Assembly (NCBI GenBank): GCA_021812745.1
Contig: JAKAMS010000089.1
Location: 1 to 8,864, forward strand
DNA length: 8,864 nucleotides
Direction: 5' to 3'
DNA from: Bacteroidota bacterium
Lineage (GTDB): Bacteria > Bacteroidota > Ignavibacteria > Ignavibacteriales > Melioribacteraceae
Part shown: piece by piece, positions 1 to 6,360 of the stretch
Numbering within the stretch: position 1 is the stretch's first letter
Layout of the letters: each line of letters starts with the position of its first letter
The notes under the pieces: generated by a model
Told to the model about the DNA's origin: nothing
The model's database searches: none
Seen by the model: the letters and a program-made list of their open reading frames with translations, nothing else
Position numbers and translations under genes: made by a program

Positions 1-230
1 TTGGAGCGGTTATTCCGGTTCTGCCATTCATGTTTACAAACGGAATGCATGCAATAGTACTAAGCGTTTCATTAAGTGCCGTTGGACTTTTTTTGATTGG
101 CGCCGCAATTACATTATTTACAGGAAAAAATGTTTGGTACAGCGGATTTCGGCAAGTGTTTTTTGGTTTAGCCGCGGCATCAATAACTTTTGGTATTGGC
201 AAAATTATTGGTGTTTCGGTAAACGGATAA
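1..230 (+). CDS. VIT1/CCC1-family Fe2+/Mn2+ transporter, C-terminal fragment
   Basis: The reading frame enters from the left edge (first full codon at base 3) and ends at a TAA, giving the last 75 residues. The fragment begins GAVIPVLPFMF, which matches the G-A-x-I-P-L-L-P-F segment of VIT1/CCC1 transporters. It has two hydrophobic stretches (about residues 13-36 and 51-72) separated by the short polar loop TGKNVWYSGFRQ, and the family's GxRQxxxGxxAAxxTFxIGxxIG ending is clearly readable (GFRQVFFGLAAASITFGIGK). Members are inner-membrane proteins that move Fe2+ or Mn2+ out of the cytosol, probably in exchange for protons. An internal ATG at 30 is not the start, because conserved family sequence lies upstream of it. 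The N-terminal three quarters lie outside the window, so substrate choice cannot be judged. No classical terminator is visible after the stop. Confidence 0.85.
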   Translation, partial: GAVIPVLPFMFTNGMHAIVLSVSLSAVGLFLIGAAITLFTGKNVWYSGFRQVFFGLAAASITFGIGKIIGVSVNG

Positions 231-258
231 AATTGATTGAATGAATTAAAACAGAACA

Positions 259-279
259 GCTGACGGCTGAAAGCTAGAG
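259..279. repeat. three degenerate copies of a 7-bp unit
   Basis: GCTGACG, GCTGAAA and GCTAGAG follow one another without a gap. The array is short and imperfect, and may be a decayed remnant of the GCTGA-rich simple repeats seen in spacers of related genomes. No function is implied. Confidence 0.35.
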
Positions 280-320
280 TACAAATTGATTGACAAAACT
301 GAGTTTCTTCCATAATATTC

Positions 321-371
321 TTCAGGTTCTGCAATTTCTTGTCTCAAAAGGACAAATGACAGAGGCCTGAA
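321..371. repeat. nested inverted repeat, possible dispersed intergenic repeat
   Basis: An outer pair TTCAGG (321-326) / CCTGAA (366-371) encloses an inner pair TTGTC (339-343) / GACAA (351-355) with a 7-nt loop. The string GACAAATGACAGAGG, preceded by ATTTCTTGTC, resembles dispersed hairpin repeats of the type ATTTCTCGTC...GACTCGAAATGACAGAGG that I recall from Bacteroidota spacers. That resemblance is from memory. It lies 91 bp after the transporter stop and lacks a T tract, so it is not a standard intrinsic terminator. Confidence 0.4.
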
Positions 372-505
372 AGAACATAGCGCATGTTTTTTGATTTAAA
401 TTTAATTCTGCAAATAAAGTATGAATAAAAATGGAAAACAGTTATATATGATTTATAATGGAATAACTAATTTTTATAAATTGTTAAACGTACATATATA
501 TTACC

Positions 506-527
506 AAACTATAGTTTAATTAATTAA
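506..527. promoter_or_regulatory. two adjacent palindromes upstream of the Hsp70-type operon
   Basis: AAACTATAGTTT (506-517) is a perfect 12-bp palindrome, followed with a 2-bp overlap by TTAATTAATTAA (516-527), also self-complementary. They lie about 180 bp upstream of the operon's first ATG and could be an operator. The surrounding DNA is extremely AT-rich, so chance palindromes are expected more often than usual. Of the two, the first, containing C and G, is the less trivial. Confidence 0.25.
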
Positions 528-698
528 AAACACTTAACTTATAACAAAAATACAGGGGTTTATTTATCTCATCCCAAATTTCAACTGCTGTTCAAACTGT
601 TAATATGAGAGCGATCAATTTCAATATAATTCAAAACTGGGGTACATTATCAGCTTATTCCGAAAAAACAAAGTACTGATATTGTGGACTAGCTTACA

Positions 699-2423
699 AT
701 GATTTTTGTAAATCCACTAGATTTAATAAAGCTGGAGAAATTTGATTTATCAAAAATCACCCAGTCCTTCCTTAAAAGACAAAAAACACTTTTACTTAAT
801 GAAATAGCATTAAGTGATGATGGATATTATTCTCATAAAGGTGTAAAACTCAGCAAACTGGATGTTGAAAACTATTTTGAAAAATTGAAAGATGAGGAAA
901 TAAAATACTTCTATCTATATCTAATAGAAAATGGTTACTTAAATGATTTTTTAACTAATGGTCATCTAAAATATTTTGATTATTACAGAGAGGAGCAAAT
1001 CTATAAATATGCAAAATTTATAGATTTTATTAGCCCGTTTTATGCGTATAATTATAATCAAGTATTATGCACGGCTGTCAAAAATGGGGCAAGCGAAGTT
1101 GTTAAGAAAATTGTATCTATTCCATTGATGGTAAATTATTCATTTATTGACAAAGCTTACCACAATACTTATCACTTCATAAAAGAATGGACAATATTAA
1201 CCTCAAAAAATCTTGATGAGAAATTAATAAGGATTGGTGCTATTAGAACGAATGTCAATCTAGAATGCATCAATTCATTACCTGATTATTTCCAGGAAGT
1301 TAGAAATGAACTTGGTAGTTGTGTCAGATCCATTGCAGTCGATATCTATAATAATTCTAGTAACAGAGTTAAGGCATTTGAAGCCTATAAACTTGCTAAC
1401 GAAATCCTGACTAATGGAATCGTTAGAAAAAGGATCGTTGATGATTCCAATACGATTGGGCTCATTATTGAAGAAAAAAAAGAAGCTCCAACCAAGATTA
1501 AGTATGAGAAGCCAAAAAGCAGGCGGAATGATGATGACGAGAATGAAACGAGGGAAAAGAATACACAAAAAAATAAAAATTATGTTCCGGATTTTATTTT
1601 CAGACCATATGAAATAAAATATGGTCCGCTCCTTGAAAAGTTAAATTGTATGAATGATCAGTTAAAAACATACAAAGCCTCACCTTCTGAGGTTTATGAT
1701 TTTATTTCTAATTCATTTAACAGAAAAGAAATAAGTGACTATGTCCCGCTTGGTTACACGGACATGATCGTTGAAACGATTCAAATAATTGCCCTGACGG
1801 TAATCGAAAAATATGGAACATATAAAATAGCCGCCGATATAATAAATTATGGCTATTTCATGAATTCTTCTGAATCTGTAAAAAATAAAATCTCCCAAAC
1901 ACGGAAAGCGATACTAGATTACAATAATAATTCTGACAGTAATCAATTTTCGTGGCATGAGTCCAATAATTCTAAGAAAAAAGAATATATAAAAAAGAAT
2001 TCATGTTGGTTCTGTTCTCACAATATTGCAGATGATGGACATGTATTCAATGTTGAAATGATTTCAAATAATTCTGAGCACGATAATATGTATAGAAAAT
2101 CAGTCGTAACTATAAAAATTCCTAGATGTACTGCTTGTGCTAGGATACATAAAATAGCAAGTCGCGCTGCAATTATGATTCCGATAGTCTCACCAATCAT
2201 AATGATTAGTGTCGGGATATTTTATTATCCTAAATACTCAGTACTTTTTTTGTTGGCGTCTTTACCAATTATTTATTTCAGAAATGAAATTAAGAAAAAA
2301 TCGGAAAGTTTTATTGGAGATATATGGGATGTAACTAGTCGTTTCCAATATGAATTATCATCTAACCCCGAAGTCAGAGAAAAACTATCAGAAGGGTGGT
2401 TATTTCGGAATCAAAAAGAATAG
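699..2423 (+). CDS. membrane-anchored protein with J-domain-like N-terminus, helical repeats and zinc site; putative Hsp70 partner
   Basis: No named family was recognised with certainty. Layout of the 574 residues: residues 4-45 (NPLDLIKLEKFDLSKI, then FLKRQKTLLLNEIALSDDG) have the shape of a J-domain start and helix II, but SDD/LSD stands where HPD would be. Residues about 195-258 and 345-407 appear to be two copies of one helical unit (IAVDIYNNSSNRVKAFEAYK aligns without gaps to IALTVIEKYGTYKIAADIIN). Between them, residues 258-295 form a charged low-complexity linker. CWFC (C436, C439) and CTAC (C477, C480) make a likely zinc site. Residues about 489-527 form two hydrophobic segments around YYPKY, a membrane hairpin, followed by a basic, helical tail. 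There is no signal peptide, so most of the protein should be cytosolic. It is the first gene of a three-gene operon with an Hsp70, 8 bp before the next ATG. Composition is very AT-rich. The J-like assignment is inference; the TM and CxxC calls are seen directly. Confidence 0.75.
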   Translation: MIFVNPLDLIKLEKFDLSKITQSFLKRQKTLLLNEIALSDDGYYSHKGVKLSKLDVENYFEKLKDEEIKYFYLYLIENGYLNDFLTNGHLKYFDYYREEQIYKYAKFIDFISPFYAYNYNQVLCTAVKNGASEVVKKIVSIPLMVNYSFIDKAYHNTYHFIKEWTILTSKNLDEKLIRIGAIRTNVNLECINSLPDYFQEVRNELGSCVRSIAVDIYNNSSNRVKAFEAYKLANEILTNGIVRKRIVDDSNTIGLIIEEKKEAPTKIKYEKPKSRRNDDDENETREKNTQKNKNYVPDFIFRPYEIKYGPLLEKLNCMNDQLKTYKASPSEVYDFISNSFNRKEISDYVPLGYTDMIVETIQIIALTVIEKYGTYKIAADIINYGYFMNSSESVKNKISQTRKAILDYNNNSDSNQFSWHESNNSKKKEYIKKNSCWFCSHNIADDGHVFNVEMISNNSEHDNMYRKSVVTIKIPRCTACARIHKIASRAAIMIPIVSPIIMISVGIFYYPKYSVLFLLASLPIIYFRNEIKKKSESFIGDIWDVTSRFQYELSSNPEVREKLSEGWLFRNQKE

Positions 2424-2431
2424 GAAGAATT

Positions 2432-2818
2432 ATGGATTATTACGCAAAAGACAGATTTGACAGGATCGAAATTCCGAAGTTATATGTTGATCTAGTAAAC
2501 CAGGTTTTCGAAATTGAAGAAAAAGTAAAACTTATATCATATGAGAATTCAATTAGTAACAATATTGCTAAAATTAAAAATATCCTTGATTATGAATATA
2601 TTGAAACCGCTACTGGTCTAAATATATCTATTACTTATCATAATCCAATCGGCGAAAAATATAATGAAACAAGAACTGACTGTGAGGCTCATATTGTAGG
2701 TGATTCTCCGGAAGATCTTTATATATCGGAAGTAATTAAGCCGATAATAAGAGCAAAAAAAAATAATGTTACTTCTATTATTCAAAAGGCTGTGGTTATT
2801 GCTAAAACTAAAAAATAA
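2432..2818 (+). CDS. 128-aa protein of unknown function, middle gene of the Hsp70-type operon
   Basis: I do not recognise this protein. The preferred start is the ATG at 2432 (MDYYAKDRFDR), eight bases after the upstream TAG and preceded by GGAAG at a usable spacing. An in-frame GTG at 2396 would add 12 residues and overlap the previous gene, which is less likely. Residues 10-55 look helical and charged (LVNQVFEIEEKVKLI). Residues 60-90 look like beta strands (GLNISITYHNP; EAHIVGD), and residues 95-128 are helical and end in a basic tail. There is a single Cys (C84) and no signal peptide or membrane segment. The stop is nine bases before the Hsp70 ATG, so the three genes are almost certainly co-transcribed. 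Its position suggests an adaptor, regulator or nucleotide-exchange role in the chaperone complex, but nothing in the sequence proves that. Confidence 0.75.
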   Translation: MDYYAKDRFDRIEIPKLYVDLVNQVFEIEEKVKLISYENSISNNIAKIKNILDYEYIETATGLNISITYHNPIGEKYNETRTDCEAHIVGDSPEDLYISEVIKPIIRAKKNNVTSIIQKAVVIAKTKK

Positions 2819-2827
2819 AGGAATTAT

Positions 2828-5332
2828 ATGGACACCATGATAAACATTGGTATCGACCTTGGTACTACCAATTCAGTCATTTCAAAATATGATCAAGGAA
2901 ATGTAAATATTTTGAAGAATCCTAGCGGTTGGAAAGATTCAATGCCTTCGGCTGTAGGATTTAGATCAGATAGAATCTTAATTGGAGAGAAGGCAATTGA
3001 ATATAGCTTGGTAGAGCCCGAAGCAGTGTTTAAAAAATTCAAGAGAAGAATGGGGACTTTAGAAGCTTACCCGATTAAATCATTAAATAGATCAATCACC
3101 CCAGTAGAATTATCCGCACACATCTTAAAAAAATTAAAAGATTTTACTGCAGAGGCTGAGAAACTAAAAGCGGCAGTTATAACTGTTCCGGCTTGTTTTG
3201 ATTCTTCACAATCAGACGCAACAAAAGAGGCTGGTTATAAAGCTGGTTTCGAACAGGTCATTCTTCTACAAGAACCGATAGCAGCCAGTCTTGCTTTCGC
3301 GAATAAAAAAAAATACGAAGAAATTGAAAATAAACAGTGGCTGGTATATGATCTTGGAGGAGGCACTTTCGATGTGGCTTTAATTAAAATAAAAGATGGA
3401 GAAATGAAAGTCATAAATCATGAGGGTGATAATTATTTAGGAGGAGCGAATTTCGATGAACTAATTGTGAATAATATTATTCTCCCTAAACTGGAACAAA
3501 AATACTATTTCAATAATCTTAGAAAAGAAATGACAAGTGCTGGCGGTAAATATGTCTGTATGTATGTGCGCTTGTTAAAGAAAGCGGAAGAAGCTAAGAT
3601 TGAATTATCTTCTGAATCTTCATCTGAATTTGAGATAAATGAACTACATAATTTTTACGATGATAATAATAAACAAGTTAAAGAAAACATCATCATAACT
3701 CGCAGTGAATTCAATGAATTGATAAAAGAACTGATTGATAAAACTATTGGGTTGATAAAAAAAATGCTTACAAAGCATAACCTAAAATCTTCCGATTTGG
3801 TCTATTCTTTGATGGTTGGGGGCTCGACATATATTCCTTTTGTCAGAAAAAGAGTAGAGGAAGCATTGGGTATTCCGATAAATTTTGGGGAAATAGATCC
3901 TACTACGGCAATATCTATGGGGGCTGCATATTACGCTTCAACAAAGAGAATCGAAACAGAAAAAATTCTTATAGAGAGCAAGTCTAAAAGAATTAAAATA
4001 CGTGCTATTTATGAATCAGCAACAAAAGAAAAAGAAACAATATTTGCAGCAAGAATTGACGGGGATTTATCAGGTTTATCATATTCTATAACTAGGCAGG
4101 ACGGAGGATATGATTCTGGTCTGAGGATACTTAAAGAAAGAATAAATGAAGATATTCCCCTTGTTCCAGATTCTTTCAATGGGTTTGTTTTACATATAGT
4201 TGACGAAAAAAATAATCCAGTAGAGGCAGACTTTGATTTCTTTGGTATTAATAGCGGAATAATAACTCAACAAGTTGTCAGTGAAGATGTTTATTTGGAA
4301 TCTGATGATCCTGAAAACATAGGAGAATCAACTAAACTTGATCTGATCTTTCAGAAAAATACCAATCTGCCGCAAATAAGTCGGCCACAAGCAAAAACAA
4401 TAAACAAAACCGTCATTGCGGGTAAAAATGATGATGTAATTAGAATATGTGTCTATGAGGGCCCAAGTGCCTCAGTCAAGGAAGCAAATAAGTTAATGGG
4501 AGAGATCGTAATACCTGGATCTCAACTTACAAAAGATGTAATAAAAGGCTCTGATATTGAAATAATGATAGCCATGAACGAATCTAGAGATTTGACTGTT
4601 TCTGCAAAAACGCTACATACGGGTCAGGAATTTCAGAAGATATTTAAAAACACTTATACTAATGTAAATATAAACGAGTTGAGAACACAGATTGATGATC
4701 TGGCGCAGAAAATTGATGATGAACTTAAAACGGCAAAAGAAAAAGAAGAATATAAAAAAGCCACATCACTGAATAATTTACAAAGAGAAATTGAGAAAGA
4801 GATGATTGCTATCGCTTTGCTTAGCAATGATGATATCATGGATTCTAAATATTATATAGACAGCAACAGAAGAAAAATCGCGCATACATTTTATGAATTA
4901 ACAAAAGATAGAGTTATCGGTCAGATTAAGAGTGAATATTTTGAAACCAAGATTCAGTGCGGAAACGATGTAGATAAACATGGAAATGAACAGGAACGTA
5001 CTTTCTTTAACGAAATCGTTTCTCTCGAAGAGTCTTTTCTGAATTCTGATAATAGTCTGAAGATCAAAGCTAGGATAAAAGAATTAGATCAACTAAGGTA
5101 TTCAGTCCTTTGGCGGACTCCGGAATGGTTAACTTACATGTTTAATGATTTGAAGGATAACTATTTCTCTAAATTTGATGATCCGTCAAAAGCAAGAAGT
5201 GCTATAGAATCAGGATCTCAAGCTATTGAAAATAAAAACTGGCAAAGATTGGCTGAGATTAATGGAGATCTCATCAGCTTGTTGCCTAGTTCCGAACAAA
5301 AAGTTGGAAAACCCAAAATAGGATTCAACTGA
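2828..5332 (+). CDS. divergent Hsp70 (DnaK-superfamily) protein with inserted domain and extended C-terminus
   Basis: An ATP-dependent chaperone-type protein of 834 aa, against about 640 for DnaK. The ATPase domain spans residues 4-375: phosphate-1 loop IGIDLGTTNS (7-16), the catalytic-lysine region FKRRMG (71-76, K72), EPIAASLAF (149-157), phosphate-2 loop VYDLGGGTFDVAL (173-185), GDNYLGG (200-206), and adenosine motif MVGGSTYIPFVR (329-340). Asn202 stands where DnaK has Thr199. The DVTPLSLG-type linker is absent. About 145 residues (380-525) with a beta-sandwich look (YSITRQDGGYDSG; GFVLHIVDEKNNPVEADFDF) separate the ATPase domain from a recognisable substrate-binding beta domain (about 528-595: VIRICVYEGPSA, GEIVIPG, SDIEIMIAMNESRDLTVSA). 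Residues 613-834 are helical and partly coiled-coil, with Trp-rich PEWLTYM and NKNWQRL. A start at ATG 2828 is preceded by AAAGGA; ATG 2837 is a possible alternative. It is the last gene of the operon. It is not the housekeeping DnaK; the client is unknown. Confidence 0.93.
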   Translation: MDTMINIGIDLGTTNSVISKYDQGNVNILKNPSGWKDSMPSAVGFRSDRILIGEKAIEYSLVEPEAVFKKFKRRMGTLEAYPIKSLNRSITPVELSAHILKKLKDFTAEAEKLKAAVITVPACFDSSQSDATKEAGYKAGFEQVILLQEPIAASLAFANKKKYEEIENKQWLVYDLGGGTFDVALIKIKDGEMKVINHEGDNYLGGANFDELIVNNIILPKLEQKYYFNNLRKEMTSAGGKYVCMYVRLLKKAEEAKIELSSESSSEFEINELHNFYDDNNKQVKENIIITRSEFNELIKELIDKTIGLIKKMLTKHNLKSSDLVYSLMVGGSTYIPFVRKRVEEALGIPINFGEIDPTTAISMGAAYYASTKRIETEKILIESKSKRIKIRAIYESATKEKETIFAARIDGDLSGLSYSITRQDGGYDSGLRILKERINEDIPLVPDSFNGFVLHIVDEKNNPVEADFDFFGINSGIITQQVVSEDVYLESDDPENIGESTKLDLIFQKNTNLPQISRPQAKTINKTVIAGKNDDVIRICVYEGPSASVKEANKLMGEIVIPGSQLTKDVIKGSDIEIMIAMNESRDLTVSAKTLHTGQEFQKIFKNTYTNVNINELRTQIDDLAQKIDDELKTAKEKEEYKKATSLNNLQREIEKEMIAIALLSNDDIMDSKYYIDSNRRKIAHTFYELTKDRVIGQIKSEYFETKIQCGNDVDKHGNEQERTFFNEIVSLEESFLNSDNSLKIKARIKELDQLRYSVLWRTPEWLTYMFNDLKDNYFSKFDDPSKARSAIESGSQAIENKNWQRLAEINGDLISLLPSSEQKVGKPKIGFN

Positions 5333-5428
5333 AATATTAATGATAGCGGGAGTGTAAATAATTTTGTATAAATGTATGAAAAGGATAGCAATTAACAGCC
5401 AAAATAACTTTTAGTCCTTGAAATCTAG

Positions 5429-5466
5429 GTTTTAGCTTATAAAAACCCTCTTTTAAGCTCAAAAAC
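5429..5466. other. imperfect stem-loop downstream of the Hsp70 gene
   Basis: AGCTT (5434-5438) pairs with AAGCT (5455-5459), and AAAA (5441-5444) with TTTT (5451-5454). There is a 2-nt bulge, a 6-nt loop (ACCCTC), and outer pairing of GTTTT (5429-5433) with AAAAC (5462-5466). It begins 96 bp after the Hsp70 stop and may mark the end of the operon transcript. No T run follows, so it is not a textbook terminator. Most pairs are A-T. Confidence 0.35.
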
Positions 5467-5495
5467 GCATAAATAATGACCGGGAATGACGAAGG

Positions 5496-5642
5496 AATGC
5501 TCATTCCGTGGCGTGTAATTCTCATTCCTTTGCATTTAATGTTCATTCCGTTGCAAGTAATTCTCATTCTATGCGGTGTAATGCTTATTCCATGGTAAGT
5601 AATTCTCATTCCGTGATAAGAAATGCTCATTACTTGCCGGCT
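5496..5642. repeat. seven tandem 21-bp repeats with alternating 42-bp super-period
   Basis: Units begin at 5496, 5517, 5538, 5559, 5580, 5601 and 5622, each exactly 21 bp with no indels. Each has AATK followed by a core close to CTCATTCCGTG and a variable tail (often GTAAGT- or GCAAGT-like). The fourth base alternates strictly G, T, G, T, G, T, G, so the true duplication unit may be 42 bp. The last unit has diverged most in its second half (TACTTGCCGGCT). At the left edge GGAATG (5494-5499) and CATTCC (5502-5507) form a short inverted repeat. On the minus strand the units read as a 7-residue repeat (GMSISYH / GMRITYH), but coding is doubtful. The array lies between two genes transcribed rightward. 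Confidence 0.85.
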
Positions 5643-5826
5643 ATTGAGAATTAGTTAAGAATTATTTCCCATTACTTTGTTTGTCAAAAACATTTTACAA
5701 GATATAATAATTGTTAATTCTATTTTAAGAAACCAAAAATCATAATAAAAGAAATAGTAATGACTAAAAATTGAATTGACAATAATATAGGTTTTTAATA
5801 ATTAGCATCCATCTTCTATTCCATTT

Positions 5827-5838
5827 CTGTCCGGACAG
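5827..5838. promoter_or_regulatory. perfect 12-bp palindrome upstream of a small gene, candidate operator
   Basis: CTGTCCGGACAG is perfectly self-complementary and GC-rich in an otherwise AT-rich spacer. Its centre lies about 43 bp before the ATG at 5876, a position suited to an operator near the transcription start or a short leader hairpin. No regulator is assigned. Confidence 0.35.
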
Positions 5839-5860
5839 TTATAAATAATTTAATAACTTA

Positions 5861-5873
5861 AGGAAGGGAGGAG
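5861..5873 (+). promoter_or_regulatory. strong purine-rich ribosome-binding site
   Basis: AGGAAGGGAGGAGAG immediately precedes the ATG at 5876. It contains GGAGG four bases before the ATG plus an upstream AGGAAG. It is far stronger than the sites of the other genes in the window and fixes the start of this gene. Confidence 0.7.
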
Positions 5874-5875
5874 AG

Positions 5876-6238
5876 ATGCCTACCGAAGATTCAAAAACCT
5901 ATAACGACCTAAAAGGAAAGATGGAAAATCTTTCCGACGGCGTTAAAAAACATTCAGCGGATGAAAAATTTCCAGCAAACATTTCCGCTTCAGACATTGA
6001 TGCGAAGATTTCACTACTCGCTCAGAAGAGGAAAGCGTTTGAGGAAGCAACAAATCTCGCGCGTCAAAGATCGGAAGAGTATAGTACCGTAGTTGATGAA
6101 TGCGAAGAGCTCTTTTCAAAAATCTCTACACAGCTTTACGGCTTCTACGGAAAACAGAATCTTGTTACAGAAGATTACGGACTTAAGATGTATCAGAAAC
6201 CGACCGGACGTAAAGCGGCTCAGAAAAATCCGGCGTAG
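5876..6238 (+). CDS. 120-aa helical hypothetical protein
   Basis: I do not recognise a characterised family. The ATG is set by a strong Shine-Dalgarno tract. Residues 1-38 are polar and probably flexible. Residues 40-92 should form long amphipathic, possibly coiled-coil helices (DAKISLLAQKRKAFEEATN, then ECEELFSKISTQLYGFYGK). Residues 93-120 end in LVTEDYGLKMYQKP and a basic tail (GRKAAQK). There is one Cys (C76), no signal peptide and no membrane segment. The short form with an LYG-x-x-GK and DYGLK ending recalls small uncharacterised proteins common in Ignavibacteria-like genomes, a memory-based impression. GC content is near that of the flanking chromosome genes and above that of the Hsp70 operon, so it is probably an independent transcript. 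The next gene converges on it from the minus strand. Confidence 0.75.
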   Translation: MPTEDSKTYNDLKGKMENLSDGVKKHSADEKFPANISASDIDAKISLLAQKRKAFEEATNLARQRSEEYSTVVDECEELFSKISTQLYGFYGKQNLVTEDYGLKMYQKPTGRKAAQKNPA

Positions 6239-6318
6239 AACAATCTTCTGAACTATTCTTAATCTTTGTTGAGTCCTATTTCCAAGTATTGCCTGCCTGT
6301 CGGTAAAAGCTTTAAAAA

Positions 6319-6360
6319 GTCTCCCTCCTTAGTAAGGAGGGAGATTTAGAGGGTGGTCAA
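6319..6360 (+). repeat. left terminal inverted repeat with internal hairpin
   Basis: It begins GTC and contains the perfect hairpin CTCCCTCCTTA (6321-6331), G, TAAGGAGGGAG (6333-6343), then continues to GAGGGTGGTCAA. It matches the right end with a handful of substitutions and a 1-nt length difference. The hairpin could also end transcription of the gene at 5876, although no T run follows. Confidence 0.85.

Larger units (their letters stand above)
231..698. other. 468-bp AT-rich intergenic region without a gene
   Basis: I see no credible coding frame on either strand. The region contains a degenerate heptamer repeat near 259, a nested inverted repeat at 321-371, and a very AT-rich stretch (about 380-550) with two adjacent palindromes. 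It must contain the promoter and leader of the Hsp70-type operon starting at 699, but no clear sigma-70 or Bacteroidota-type (TTG / TAnnTTTG) promoter could be picked out. No Shine-Dalgarno sequence precedes the ATG at 699. Confidence 0.6.
5333..5875. other. 543-bp intergenic region holding a stem-loop and a 21-bp tandem array
   Basis: No convincing gene is seen. The first third has a long imperfect stem-loop (5429-5466), the middle a seven-unit 21-bp array (5496-5642), and the last third (5643-5860) is AT-rich leader with one GC-containing palindrome. A TTGACA at 5776-5781 could be a -35 element for the gene at 5876, but no good -10 box follows at the right distance. Confidence 0.6.

Noticed and set aside
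1278..1568. 96-aa minus-strand frame
   Set aside because: It lies wholly opposite the 574-aa gene, with poly-Phe from its poly-A stretches and no family resemblance.
2396..2818. Longer 140-aa form of the middle operon gene from a GTG
   Set aside because: It overlaps the previous gene by 28 bp, while the ATG at 2432 has a GGAAG site and normal spacing.
5337..5630. 97-aa minus-strand frame with GMSISYH/GMRITYH heptapeptide repeats
   Set aside because: The repeats are explained by the 21-bp DNA array, the remaining half looks like random translation, and no ribosome-binding site or promoter is evident. It is kept only as an alternative in the array finding.
5496..5642. CRISPR array
   Set aside because: Units are contiguous 21-bp tandem copies with no spacers and no cas genes are present.
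6291..6304. GCCTGCCTGTCGG as a palindromic repeat
   Set aside because: Only one half of a possible GCCTGCC...GGCAGGC palindrome is present, so no repeat can be claimed.
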